From contig NZ_FUZZ01000001.1 in the NCBI RefSeq assembly GCF_900168065.1, forward strand, positions 2,662,623-2,726,622: a stretch of 64,000 nt of DNA, given 5' to 3'. Shown piece after piece: positions 52,500 to 61,872 of this stretch. The DNA is from Chitinophaga ginsengisegetis (GTDB lineage Bacteria > Bacteroidota > Bacteroidia > Chitinophagales > Chitinophagaceae). The position numbers were made by a program, and so were the translations under genes. Each line of letters opens with the position of its first letter. Positions within the stretch are counted from its first letter, which is position 1. The notes beneath the pieces are model-generated. The model made no database searches. It was not told the origin of the DNA and was given only the letters and a program-made list of their open reading frames with translations.

Positions 52500-55400
52500 T
52501 CATCTTAACAAGGTTACACTTCCTGATCTGCTGCCTTTTGTGCCATCCGTAAACTCCAGGTTTACGATATAGGCATACGCGTCCATAGGCTGAATATTTC
52601 CTTTAAACCGTCCATCCCAACCGATTTGAGGGTCCGAACTTTCAAAAACCAATTGTCCCCAACGGTTAAATATTTTAAGATTGAATTTGGTCGCTCCAAA
52701 AGCTTTTACATAAAATACATTGTTCTTACCACCCGGTGCAAAGGCATTAGGCACATCAAACAGCGGTACCACTATGGCGCTTACTTCCTGACATTTTGTA
52801 TCCGTACAGCCTTCTGCGTTAGTAACAGTAAGACACACATTATACGTACCTGTGCGCAGGTATTGGTGACTGGGGTTTGGCAGGGATGAAGTATCGCCAT
52901 CGCCGAAATTCCAGAGATAATGTATGGCGTTCGCTGAAGAACCATTCAGGAACTGTATCGGTGTATTTTCAATTGCTTTGGTGGGTGAAAAGTCAAAGTC
53001 CGCTATGGGCGGCGCCGCCACATTTATTTCCTGCGTGATAGAATCCCTTTTGTTGCAGGTGTTAGGATCTTCTACCTCCAGGGTTATTTTCCAGCGGCCG
53101 GCTTTATTAAATCTATGTACCGGGTAAGGATCGTGTGAAACAGAACCATCGTCTTCAAAAGTCCAGGTAAATGTTTCACCACCTTCGGTAGTATTATCCA
53201 TTTGTAGTTCTGTACCTACGCAAACAGTTCCCGGATCTGTAAACTTCGCTATAACGTTTTCGGCTACACGCAGAGTGTAGGTAATTGTTTGCGGCGCGTT
53301 ACAGAAATTGGTATCCACCAGTGTGAGGGTGGCATTATAGATACCTGCATTCTGATAATAATGGAATAGCGGGAAGGTATCTATACCGGTATAGAACGGA
53401 GGTGTGCCATCGCCATAGTCCAGGATAAAGGAGCGATCCCTGAAATCTGCTGCCGGTGTGGATTCATTGGTAAACATGTACTTCAGGCTATCGCATGGAT
53501 CCTGGCGCCGGGCTTCAAAATGAAGGATCGCTTCATTGTTGCCCAGTTTCACGGTTACATAAGCAGTATCTGATCCGTTACAACTTTGCGGATCATATTT
53601 CACCATCATCACACGGAAGGTACCCACCTTTGTAAAAATGTGGCTCACTGTGTCACCCTCTGGTCCATAATCTTTAGTTGTACCATCATCCGGGAAGAAC
53701 CATCGATAGGATTTACCCGGTAAGCGGGTGGTATCCACAAAAGTGATGGTATCCGGTACGCAGTAGTTAGTGCGTCGGTCGAGCGTTTTGGCGCCTGCTT
53801 TCACCCCATCGAGGTTGAAGGCAATTTTCAGCGCGCCGAAGTTACAGGAAGCCGGTGGTGTGCTGGAGTAGGCGCCCGGGGTGGTCGGGTACCTCGGTTT
53901 GAAACCGGTGTTGCTCACATTACACCAGGCGCAAATACCCTGGTAGATAATCCCGTTGCGGTCGAAGCGGCTGGTACCGCCATCTACGTGTTCATACAAA
54001 CCGGAGCCGCCAAAATAGCTTGCATACAATGGACCCTGGGTGGGACTAAATCTTACAGCATCACGTTGCAGTACGTAGAAATAAAAATCCATCCCGTCTG
54101 TGCTGCGTTGCAGCGCATCTGAGGAGGTAGTTAAACCGGAAGTTCCTGAATTCGGATAATGCAGGGAGGTGTTGATACCTCCGCCCCATCCGGACACGTA
54201 TACGTTTTCGCAGCGGTCTACCAGGAATGCGGTGGGTGAAATATTGGGAGAGGAAACCAATGTTCTTCTTTTTCCAAAAGTAGTGGAATACACGAATGCC
54301 GACAGGTTTGCGTCTAACTTCGAGATAAACTGCAATCCGTTTTCATTGTATCCGTCGGTGCTTATTAATTTGATGGGCCATGCGCCTTCAGTGGTGCCCA
54401 TTACGTATACAAATCCTCTCCTGTCCAGCTGGATACCGTATACCTGGTCGGCTGCGGGATTATCTGAGCCCAGGAAAGTACTTTGAATGATGTTTCTTCC
54501 ATCGTTTGAAATGTGCGCAATAAACCCATCGCATACGCCACCGCGGTACTGGGAATATATGACGCCGGCAGTTGTGGGGAAGTCGTCGCTGGCGGTGCCT
54601 CCGGCCACATACAGGGTATTAAGACCGTTTAATGCAATTACGTAGGCGGCATCTTCCTTGCTGCCTCCGAGGTAGCTGGCCCATACCAGGTCCTGGCAAA
54701 GCGGGTTTATTTTCATGATCACGCCATCCTGCGAACCTTTGTTAGTACCCTGGAATACACCAGCGGTTACGGGAAAGTCGGTGGAGCGGGTGCAGCTGGC
54801 TACATAAATATAGCCTGCATCATCCACTACTACTTCACTGCGGGCGTCGTCGCCATAGTTGCGCAACAGTACCCAGTCGCCGCCCTGGCGGTCGGCCCGC
54901 ATATTCACGCCATCGTCTGCCCCTCCTGCGATGATCAGTGAGCCGATGATAGCGGAGCCGGTGGCGTTTATTTTGGTAATGGCGATGTCCCATCCTCCGC
55001 GGGTTCCTTTTACAGCAGTATTGGGATAGTCGTTGGAAGTGGTTCTGCCGGAGATCACGAGGTTGCCCTGCTGATCCACGAATAAGCTATGCGGTTGTTC
55101 GAGGCCGCTGCCGCCCATGTAGGTGGCATATATCAGCCTGGTACCGTTGGGGTTGAATTTGGAAATGGCGATATCAAAAGTACCGCCGCCGTAAACGCTT
55201 TGTACAGCCCCGGTTGTTACGGGGTAGCCGGGATTAAACACGATACCGCCGCCGTATAAATTACCGGCATCATCGTAAGTAGCGGTAAAGCCCCAGTTAT
55301 CGGAGCGGGCGCCGGACACGGTAGAGAAAACATAGATCGGATCTATCACCAGCGGGTAGGCCGGGTTGTACTCACCGGATATTTTAAAGCCCAGTTTATT

Positions 55401-56174
55401 ACCATTCAACCGGTAGGATACCTTTACGGTTACACGTTGATTATCGATGTATTGATAAGCGAAGGGGAGTTGTTCAATCAGGTCGCCTACGGAAGTATGT
55501 ACATATAGCTGGCCTTTTTTCAGTTCCATGCCGGTGGCGCCTTCATATACCATCTGGATATTATCCGGGTTAGCGCCCGGATGCACAATCAGGTCGTATT
55601 TCAGCTGGGAACCTTCGGAGTAAACGTGTGCATCAATACCGGAGTAAAGGGAATTGTAATTAACACCCTGAAAAGAACCCACTCCGGCCGCCCATTTGGT
55701 GCGGTCGTTTCCGATGAAATAGCTGCTTTTGGCATCCTGTTCTTTTTCGGGTACTATTTGTACATCAGGATTGGCGTTCAGGAAGGTAACGTTCCAGGCG
55801 TGTCCGCGTACATCAGGAATTTTGCCGGGCCGTGGAGGTGGCTGGCTGTTTCCGGGTTGGGAAGGCGCCGGTTTCACGCTGCTTTTCGGAACATACACCG
55901 TATCGTTCCGGTGGGAGTGTCCGTGAACATATTCGTTCAGGCTCCAGAGATCTTCCTGGTTCATCATCAGGAAAGTGAATCCTGTTTTTTTGAGGAAGAT
56001 AGCAGCGCCATCCAGTTCTGTTTTGTAGATAACATCTTTATCCCACTGGCCTTTGTTCTCAGTAAAATTCAGGGGGGTGAAGTTTGCACGTTGCTGCTGC
56101 GCCTGGGCGGATCGTCCGGTGAACAAAAAGCAAATCATCAATCCAATAAGGCCGGTCGGGAAGGTAAATTTCAA
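52500..56174 (-). CDS. Large SBBP/PKD-repeat protein with gliding-motility C-terminal domain
   Basis: Encodes about 1224 residues. I chose the TTG at 56174 because it gives a good signal peptide (n-region Lys, hydrophobic core GLIGLMICFLF, ending SAQAQ); the frame is open to a GTG at 56234. After an N-terminal domain with FTENKGQWDKDVIYKTELDG, several SBBP beta-propeller repeats follow (YATYMGGSGLEQPHSLFVD, WASYLGGSKEDAAYVIAL). About four PKD repeats come next (LDYGDGTPP, WNFGDGDTS). The tail is the gliding-motility type: VPNAFAPGGKNNVFYVKAFG, FNRWGQLVFESS, GWDGRFKG, GSVTLLR. It is a surface protein secreted by T9SS, with its PorP/SprF partner 6 bases downstream. Confidence 0.92.
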   Translation of the reverse strand: MKFTFPTGLIGLMICFLFTGRSAQAQQQRANFTPLNFTENKGQWDKDVIYKTELDGAAIFLKKTGFTFLMMNQEDLWSLNEYVHGHSHRNDTVYVPKSSVKPAPSQPGNSQPPPRPGKIPDVRGHAWNVTFLNANPDVQIVPEKEQDAKSSYFIGNDRTKWAAGVGSFQGVNYNSLYSGIDAHVYSEGSQLKYDLIVHPGANPDNIQMVYEGATGMELKKGQLYVHTSVGDLIEQLPFAYQYIDNQRVTVKVSYRLNGNKLGFKISGEYNPAYPLVIDPIYVFSTVSGARSDNWGFTATYDDAGNLYGGGIVFNPGYPVTTGAVQSVYGGGTFDIAISKFNPNGTRLIYATYMGGSGLEQPHSLFVDQQGNLVISGRTTSNDYPNTAVKGTRGGWDIAITKINATGSAIIGSLIIAGGADDGVNMRADRQGGDWVLLRNYGDDARSEVVVDDAGYIYVASCTRSTDFPVTAGVFQGTNKGSQDGVIMKINPLCQDLVWASYLGGSKEDAAYVIALNGLNTLYVAGGTASDDFPTTAGVIYSQYRGGVCDGFIAHISNDGRNIIQSTFLGSDNPAADQVYGIQLDRRGFVYVMGTTEGAWPIKLISTDGYNENGLQFISKLDANLSAFVYSTTFGKRRTLVSSPNISPTAFLVDRCENVYVSGWGGGINTSLHYPNSGTSGLTTSSDALQRSTDGMDFYFYVLQRDAVRFSPTQGPLYASYFGGSGLYEHVDGGTSRFDRNGIIYQGICAWCNVSNTGFKPRYPTTPGAYSSTPPASCNFGALKIAFNLDGVKAGAKTLDRRTNYCVPDTITFVDTTRLPGKSYRWFFPDDGTTKDYGPEGDTVSHIFTKVGTFRVMMVKYDPQSCNGSDTAYVTVKLGNNEAILHFEARRQDPCDSLKYMFTNESTPAADFRDRSFILDYGDGTPPFYTGIDTFPLFHYYQNAGIYNATLTLVDTNFCNAPQTITYTLRVAENVIAKFTDPGTVCVGTELQMDNTTEGGETFTWTFEDDGSVSHDPYPVHRFNKAGRWKITLEVEDPNTCNKRDSITQEINVAAPPIADFDFSPTKAIENTPIQFLNGSSANAIHYLWNFGDGDTSSLPNPSHQYLRTGTYNVCLTVTNAEGCTDTKCQEVSAIVVPLFDVPNAFAPGGKNNVFYVKAFGATKFNLKIFNRWGQLVFESSDPQIGWDGRFKGNIQPMDAYAYIVNLEFTDGTKGSRSGSVTLLR

Positions 56175-56372
56175 CGGGATCAGATTTATTTTATTCTTAA
56201 AAACTAATATAATACTATTAAACGCAGAAGCCACTCAAATTGTTACGGTCGGGACAAGCACAAAACTTCTGAATTGAGGAATGACAGGCTAAATGGGAAA
56301 CAAGGTAAATCTCAGCTTCAGCAGCTTTTATACTTTTTTAATTCATCCATCAGTTAATAAACGTAAAAACCA

Positions 56373-58508
56373 TCAGGAAATTTTACTCCAGATAGATTTA
56401 CTTCTCTGGGCAGCCAAAAATTCTTTTAGTGCCTGATTCTCAGGCAGAAGCAGATCGGTGTCTTCTTCCAGGATCTTTTCTGCGCTGGCACGGGCAGCGT
56501 CGAGGATGGGTTTGTCCGCAACAATATCTGCCAGTTTAAAGTCGAGCACCCCGCTCTGGCGGGTGCCTTCAATATCGCCGGGGCCTCTCAGCTCCATATC
56601 TTTCTCCGAAATAATAAATCCGTCGTTGGTTTGCACCATTACGTTGATCCGTTCGCGGGAATCCTGGCTTAGCTTATTGCCTGTCATGAGTACGCAGAAG
56701 GATTGCTCCGCGCCGCGGCCTACCCTTCCCCGCAGCTGGTGGAGCTGCGACAGTCCGAAACGTTCAGTGCTTTCTATCACCATTACAGAGGCATTGGGTA
56801 CATTCACCCCTACTTCAATCACGGTGGTGGCTACCATAATATGGGTATCCCCGGTTACAAAGCGGTGCATATTGGTTTGCCGCTGTTCGGCAGGCTGGCG
56901 GCCGTGTACCATACTGATGTAATACTGCGGTTCCGGGAAGAAAGCTTTTACTTCTTCATATCCTTTCATCAGGTTTTCATAATCCAGCTTCTCCGAATCT
57001 TCGATCAGCGGGTATACGATGTATGCCTGTCTTCCTTTCTTCACTTCTTCCTTTATAAAATCCATTACCTGCGGACGCTGATATTCAGTGCGGTGTACGG
57101 TAGTAATGGGTTTACGTCCGGGCGGCATTTCATCAATAACGGATACATCGAGATCGCCGTAAATAGTCATGGCCAGTGTTCTTGGTATAGGCGTTGCCGT
57201 CATAACAAGAATATGCGGCGGGATGGTATTTTTTTCCCATAGGCGTGCCCGTTGTGCCACACCGAAACGGTGCTGTTCATCCACGATGGCCATTCCCAGG
57301 TTTTTAAATTCCACTTCTTTTTCCAGCAGGGCGTGGGTGCCAACGAGGATATCTATGCTGCCATCGAGTGCGCCGGCCAGTATTTGTTTACGCGCCTTGC
57401 CTTTGATGCTGCCGGTAAGCAGTGCTACCTTTACATCCATACGTTCCAGCAATTCGGAAATGCCTTTGAAGTGCTGCTGCGACAGGATTTCCGTGGGCGC
57501 CATCAGGCATGCCTGGAAGCCATTATCTTTAGCCAGCAACATGGTTAGCAGGGCTACCATTGTTTTACCGCTGCCTACATCTCCCTGCAGGAGACGGTTC
57601 ATCTGCCGTCCGTGAACGGTATCTGTCCTTATTTCTTTCAATACCCTTTTCTGTGCGCCTGTTAAAGAAAAGGGAAGATGATTGTTATAGAATTCATTAA
57701 AAGATTCGCCTACTGCACCAAACACAAAGCCGTGCGATTGCTTGTGCCTTTTGAGTTTTAGCCTGCATATACGGATTTGTGCAATAAACAGTTCCTCAAA
57801 TTTCAGCCGTCGCTGTGCCAGCCGTGCATCGTCTTCGCTGGCAGGCATATGGATCCTGAAGTAGGCCATAGCGCGGGGCATGAGCCGGTACTGCTGTAAT
57901 ACTTCCACCGGGATGTTTTCCCTGATTTCCAGGGGAGATAATTGTTCCAGCAGGTTTTTGGTGAGTTTTCCTATAGCCTTTGCCGTTAGTCCGCGGGCTT
58001 TGAGTTTTTCTGTGGTGTAATAAACCGGTTCCAGGAATTGTTTGCCGGTGGCGATTTCTTCTGTGAGCAGATCCAGTTCCGGGTGTGCCAGCTGGGTAAC
58101 GCCATTGAAAACAGAGATCCTGCCAAATACGAGGTAGGCTACATTTTCCTTCAGCGATTTCTGCATCCATTGCCAGCCCTGAAACCATACCAGGTCGATG
58201 GTGCCGGTTTCGTCTTTAAAAGTAGCCACTAATCTTTTCGACCTGTTTTCTCCCATCACTACCATGTTGATGATCTTCCCGCGGATCTGCACAAAATCTT
58301 CATACCCGCTGAGAGAGGCAATTTTATCAATCCTGGTACGATCTACATAACGGAAAGGAAAATATTGCAGGAGGTCGCCGAAGGTATATACTTTGATTTC
58401 CTTGCGCAGCAGTTCTCCTTTCTGCGGGCCTACTCCTTTCAGGTATTCTATCGGGTTTGATAATATGGCGGTAAAAGTAGAAATGGCTATTTCATTTTTT
58501 GTGAACAA
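56373..58508 (-). CDS. recG: ATP-dependent DNA helicase RecG
   Basis: Encodes about 711 residues. RecG reverses stalled replication forks and migrates Holliday junctions. The wedge OB domain begins after [18 protein letters not shown], Walker A is [11 protein letters not shown], the DEQH box is VDEQHRFGV, and later motifs are [29 protein letters not shown] and [11 protein letters not shown]. The start is uncertain: no ATG lies near the expected N-terminus. The frame is open to a GTG at 58544, but that lies inside the citrate synthase terminator; I used the TTG at 58508. The start could also be a rarer codon closer to ILSNPIEYL. Confidence 0.93.
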   Translation of the reverse strand: MFTKNEIAISTFTAILSNPIEYLKGVGPQKGELLRKEIKVYTFGDLLQYFPFRYVDRTRIDKIASLSGYEDFVQIRGKIINMVVMGENRSKRLVATFKDETGTIDLVWFQGWQWMQKSLKENVAYLVFGRISVFNGVTQLAHPELDLLTEEIATGKQFLEPVYYTTEKLKARGLTAKAIGKLTKNLLEQLSPLEIRENIPVEVLQQYRLMPRAMAYFRIHMPASEDDARLAQRRLKFEELFIAQIRICRLKLKRHKQSHGFVFGAVGESFNEFYNNHLPFSLTGAQKRVLKEIRTDTVHGRQMNRLLQGDVGSGKTMVALLTMLLAKDNGFQACLMAPTEILSQQHFKGISELLERMDVKVALLTGSIKGKARKQILAGALDGSIDILVGTHALLEKEVEFKNLGMAIVDEQHRFGVAQRARLWEKNTIPPHILVMTATPIPRTLAMTIYGDLDVSVIDEMPPGRKPITTVHRTEYQRPQVMDFIKEEVKKGRQAYIVYPLIEDSEKLDYENLMKGYEEVKAFFPEPQYYISMVHGRQPAEQRQTNMHRFVTGDTHIMVATTVIEVGVNVPNASVMVIESTERFGLSQLHQLRGRVGRGAEQSFCVLMTGNKLSQDSRERINVMVQTNDGFIISEKDMELRGPGDIEGTRQSGVLDFKLADIVADKPILDAARASAEKILEEDTDLLLPENQALKEFLAAQRSKSIWSKIS

Positions 58509-58550
58509 CAAAAATAAAAAAGGCAAATGGTAAAAATTCACCACTTGCCT
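58508..58550 (-). terminator. Intrinsic terminator after citrate synthase
   Basis: On the minus strand AGGCAAGTGGT (58540-58550) pairs with 58521-58531 with one G-T pair and a loop of eight bases, followed by TTTTTATTTTT. It lies 27 bp after the gltA stop and partly overlaps the longest recG reading frame. Confidence 0.9.
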
Positions 58551-58576
58551 CTTTTACTAAAAAAACAATTATAAAA

Positions 58577-59902
58577 CTATTCGGCTATTGCATCTACTTT
58601 TCCTTCCACGAACTGTTTCATCCACTCGGTGGTAACAGATTTCGGTCTTTCCAGGGAAAGTCCGAGCGCTCTGTCCCAGCAGAGGGAAGCCAGTACGCCT
58701 AATGCGCGGGACACGCCAAACAACACGGTATAGAATTCATATTCCACCAGGCCGTAGTGTACCAGCAATGCGCCGGAGTGTGCATCTACGTTAGGCCATG
58801 GGTTCTTTACCTTGCCCAGGTCCTGCAGGATTGGGGGCACGGTTTCATATACTTGCCATACAATTTTCACGAGTTCATCGTTTGGCAGGTGTTTCTTGGC
58901 GAACTCCATTTGTGCAGTGAAACGCGGATCTGTTTTACGTAAAACAGCGTGACCGTAACCTGGTACTACTTTACCATCGGCTAAGGTTTTGCGTACGTAA
59001 GATTCAATTTGTTCTTTAGTAGGAACGCCACCACCCAGTTCTTCGCGCATCTGGAGGATCCATTTGATCACTTCCTGGTTAGCGAGGCCGTGTAAAGGAC
59101 CCGCTAAACCGTTCATACCGGCGGCGAACGACAGGTACGCATCGCTCAGTGCAGAACCTACGAGGTGTGTCGTGTGTGCGCTCACGTTACCACCTTCGTG
59201 GTCGGCGTGAATCACCATGTAAAGACGCATCAGTTCCTTGAAGCCTTCATCGGAGTAACCGAGCATGTGTGCAAAGTTACCTGCCCAGTCGAGCATACCG
59301 TTTGGCTGAATATGCTGGCCACCTTTATATTTACGGCGGTAAACATATGCTGCAATACGTGGCAGACGGGCAATGAGGTTCATGGTGTCCTCATAAGTAT
59401 AACTCCAGTAATCTTTTTTATTAATTCCTTCTGAGTAAGCCTGTGCAAAAGAGGATTCTGTTTGCAGCGCCATAATACCCACGTTGAACATGGTCATAGG
59501 GTGTGCAGTGATCGGGAGCGCTTCAATAGCATCAAAAACGTGGTTGGGTACATGAGAGCGACGGCCCCACATGCTGGACAGGTATTGTACATCTGCTTCT
59601 GTAGGCAATTCTCCTATCAGCATCAGGTAAAATAAACCTTCGGGTAAAGGTTCTGCGCCACCTGGTGCTTTTGGCAGGTGTTCCCTTAATTCCGGGATGG
59701 AATATCCACGAAAACGAATTCCTTCATTGGCATCCAGCAGGGAAGTTTCTGTTACCAGGCCGGTAATACCGCGCATACCCTGATAAACCTGTGCCAGTGT
59801 TACATCCTCAATTTTCTTGGTGCCGTGATTCTTTACCAGGTCTTTTACTTCAATGTTAAGTTCATCTGCTTTAACCTTGAATTTCTCTTTTATGTACCCC
59901 AT
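58577..59902 (-). CDS. gltA: Citrate synthase
   Basis: Encodes 441 residues from the ATG at 59902; the frame is open 13 codons upstream. It condenses acetyl-CoA and oxaloacetate to citrate at the entry to the TCA cycle. Catalytic and binding regions are [30 protein letters not shown] with a catalytic His, and [14 protein letters not shown] with the Arg-binding region; the C-terminal [12 protein letters not shown] is also typical. Length and the N-terminal helical extension match the Bacteroidota form. Transcription probably starts from the -7 element at 59946-59953 and stops at 58508-58550. Confidence 0.95.
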   Translation of the reverse strand: MGYIKEKFKVKADELNIEVKDLVKNHGTKKIEDVTLAQVYQGMRGITGLVTETSLLDANEGIRFRGYSIPELREHLPKAPGGAEPLPEGLFYLMLIGELPTEADVQYLSSMWGRRSHVPNHVFDAIEALPITAHPMTMFNVGIMALQTESSFAQAYSEGINKKDYWSYTYEDTMNLIARLPRIAAYVYRRKYKGGQHIQPNGMLDWAGNFAHMLGYSDEGFKELMRLYMVIHADHEGGNVSAHTTHLVGSALSDAYLSFAAGMNGLAGPLHGLANQEVIKWILQMREELGGGVPTKEQIESYVRKTLADGKVVPGYGHAVLRKTDPRFTAQMEFAKKHLPNDELVKIVWQVYETVPPILQDLGKVKNPWPNVDAHSGALLVHYGLVEYEFYTVLFGVSRALGVLASLCWDRALGLSLERPKSVTTEWMKQFVEGKVDAIAE

Positions 59903-59945
59903 TTTACTGCTATTGTTATTAATGAAAACAAAATCGATCAATAGT

Positions 59946-59953
59946 CAAAAGTA
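59946..59953 (-). promoter_or_regulatory. -7 promoter element for gltA
   Basis: The minus strand reads TACTTTTG, an exact TAnnTTTG match, 43 bases upstream of the ATG at 59902. The nearby dyad at 59972-59989 overlaps the -33 area. Confidence 0.55.
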
Positions 59954-60303
59954 ATGATTTGTTAACGAAGTTACCACCCTTTAGTGGTATTTAATGCCAA
60001 ATTAACAACGATTTGCGAATGAAAAAGCAAGGCGATATAGCCGCGGTGAGCTTCATTAACATAATACATGTAAGTCCATTACGAATATATAATATAATGT
60101 ATGTATATAGACGTTAAAGAAATGTAAAATTTTCAGAATGAATTGAAAATATTGAAAGAAAAAATGCGATGATCTGAGCGGATTTTGTCTTTCTCAGGAT
60201 TAGGTTGATTTGACTGATTAACTTTTTGGGATTAGGGGGAGATTAGTGGTGGGATGACAGGGATTACATAAAGATCGACTGTAGGATGCTTCATTCCTAC
60301 GTT

Positions 60304-60336
60304 GCATACGCTTAGCATATGCTTATTACATGCTTA
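60304..60336. repeat. Three 11-bp degenerate tandem repeats
   Basis: GCATACGCTTA, GCATATGCTTA and TTACATGCTTA follow each other without gaps, and a partial fourth unit, ATACATG, follows. Located inside element 3. Confidence 0.8.
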
Positions 60337-60353
60337 ATACATGGAGATAACCC

Positions 60354-60378
60354 GGAGGGGACGTGGAGGGGACGTGGA
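60354..60378. repeat. Two perfect 11-bp tandem repeats
   Basis: GGAGGGGACGT occurs twice head to tail (60354-60364, 60365-60375), followed by the first three bases of a third copy. Purine-rich on the plus strand; located inside element 3. Confidence 0.9.
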
Positions 60379-60753
60379 CTTGATCCCAGGATCGTTTACC
60401 ACAGGGCTTTACAGACGAAAAAAAACGGGGCGTTCCACGCAATACTGCCCTATAAGTGAAATGGTTTATTAATATATTGGTGAAAATGAATGAACCGCAG
60501 CAATAAATCATTACCGTTAAAAGCTGCCCGTCTTTTTAAATTATTTGAGGAATAGCGATGGTAGCAGCCTTTAAATTTCACTGAATTTTCCGGAAATCAT
60601 ACCAAAACGAAAATAAACCAATTCTCCAGGGAAAATATCAATGCAGGAATTAAAATCTGACGGGTACACTACTCTCTCAAAATCCTTCATTAATCACCAA
60701 AAACTAATCAGTAAAATCAACCTAATCCTGAGAAAGACAACCTCCGCGCCAGA

Positions 60754-61833
60754 TCATTTAGGCGCCTGGCGATACAGGTAAAATGCCAGTCCGCCGAACA
60801 GGATATTGGGAATCCACACGGCCAGCAAGGGATTCAGGTCGGCTTTTACGGAAAACACGGTGGCGAATTGCAGGAATATAATGTAGCTGGCGCTGATTAC
60901 AATACCCACAGCCAGGTGCAATCCACTTCCTCCCCTTACCTTCTTGGCGGCAATAATACCACCGATCAGGGTGAGGATCACTACGGCGAAAGCGGCTGAA
61001 GTTCTCCTGTAATATTCTACCCAATAGGTATTAAGCCCTTCCGCCCCACGGATGCTTTCCCGTTGGATGTATCGCCTGAGATCGGGCGTGGTCATGGCTT
61101 CCTGGATATTCTTTTCGTCTACCAGGTCTTTTGGGACCAGGGGTATTTTGAGCAGGGTATCCTGTTTGCTTGTCCAGGTTTCCTTTAAGCCGTTCATGGT
61201 GCGCATGGATACGTAGTCCAGTTTCCACTTTTTGGTGGTGGAGTCCCAGCTGATACGGTCGGCTTTTAGTTTGAAGGTCATGGATTGTTTATTCACAACA
61301 GACAACACAAAGTTGCTTCCGCTTTTATAGTTGGGATCGTAGGTACCAAAGGTTACGTAAGTGAAGCTATCGATACGGGTGGTACGGTCGTATTGTGATT
61401 TCTCATCGTCGTGGCTATGGAGGTATTTATTTTCAAAGCTGGTACGGATGCGGTTTGCGTTGGGAACCACCCAGTAGTTGGCGAGCCAGAGTACCCCGCC
61501 AAACAGGAAAGCGCCCATCCAGTAAGGACGCAGAAAGCGGCGAAAGCTCACGCCGGCAGCCAGTATAGCGATGATCTCCGAGCGGTAGGCCATCTTGGAA
61601 GTAAAAAATATAACCGACAGGAATATAAACAGCGGGAACAGTAACGCCAGGATATGCGGGATAAAGCCGAAGTAATAATCCACTACGATTTCATGCAGCG
61701 ACAAGTGATGCTTCATGAAGTCATCCACTTTTTCCGTAGTGTCGATCACTACAGAAATCAATAGGAATATCATCAGGGAATAAATGAAAGTACCTATGAG
61801 CTTGCGTAAAATGTACCAGTCAATTTTAGTCAT
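60754..61833 (-). CDS. LptF/LptG family permease
   Basis: Encodes 359 residues. The family layout is three N-terminal membrane helices (YILRKLIGTFIYSLMIFLLIS, then a pair around residues 55-115), a periplasmic beta-jellyroll region of about 150 residues (120-270), and three C-terminal helices. TSKMAYRSEIIAILAAGVSFRRFL is the cytoplasmic coupling loop, with the typical EI.A..AAG motif. LptF and LptG form the inner-membrane part of the lipopolysaccharide export pump with LptB. The gene sits 39 bp after tgt, an arrangement common in Bacteroidota. Which of LptF or LptG it is cannot be told. Confidence 0.93.
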   Translation of the reverse strand: MTKIDWYILRKLIGTFIYSLMIFLLISVVIDTTEKVDDFMKHHLSLHEIVVDYYFGFIPHILALLFPLFIFLSVIFFTSKMAYRSEIIAILAAGVSFRRFLRPYWMGAFLFGGVLWLANYWVVPNANRIRTSFENKYLHSHDDEKSQYDRTTRIDSFTYVTFGTYDPNYKSGSNFVLSVVNKQSMTFKLKADRISWDSTTKKWKLDYVSMRTMNGLKETWTSKQDTLLKIPLVPKDLVDEKNIQEAMTTPDLRRYIQRESIRGAEGLNTYWVEYYRRTSAAFAVVILTLIGGIIAAKKVRGGSGLHLAVGIVISASYIIFLQFATVFSVKADLNPLLAVWIPNILFGGLAFYLYRQAPK

Positions 61834-61872
61834 GACCCCAAAGATATTAGTTTATTTTATAGTCCGAACTTT

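Larger units (their letters stand above)
60178..60747. repeat. Palindromic element, copy 3 (570 bp, with about 400 bp in its loop)
   Basis: The left end (GCGGATTTTGTCTTTCTC at 60178) and the right end (60744-60747, CCGC) form an inverted repeat: TTGTCTTTCTCAGGATTAGG, then TTGATT and ACTGATTA, recur in reverse complement at about 60700-60738. The left arm reaches a core-like ATTAGGGGGAGATT at 60231-60244, and the right arm continues to about 60670. Roughly 400 bp between them is absent from copies 1 and 2. That insert holds 11-bp tandem repeats (60304-60336 and 60354-60375). The right end is 6 bases from the permease stop codon. Confidence 0.85.
59903..60753. other. 851-bp gap: gltA promoter, palindromic element 3 and 11-bp tandem repeats; no gene
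   Basis: From the gltA side it holds the -7 element at 59946-59953 and a small dyad, TACCAC / GTGGTA at 59972-59977 and 59984-59989, which could be an operator. Next is A/T-rich sequence to 60177, then palindromic element 3 (60178-60747). Only short, unconvincing frames occur; the longest on the minus strand (60326-60511, 61 codons) lacks any family feature. Confidence 0.75.

Noticed and set aside
55581..56207. Plus-strand open frame of 208 codons opposite the start of the SBBP/PKD protein gene
   Set aside because: Overlaps a well supported gene entirely and shows no family similarity.
60326..60511. 61-codon minus-strand frame in the loop of palindromic element 3
   Set aside because: No start context, no family features, and it covers the 11-bp tandem repeats; considered as a transposase remnant but nothing supports it.
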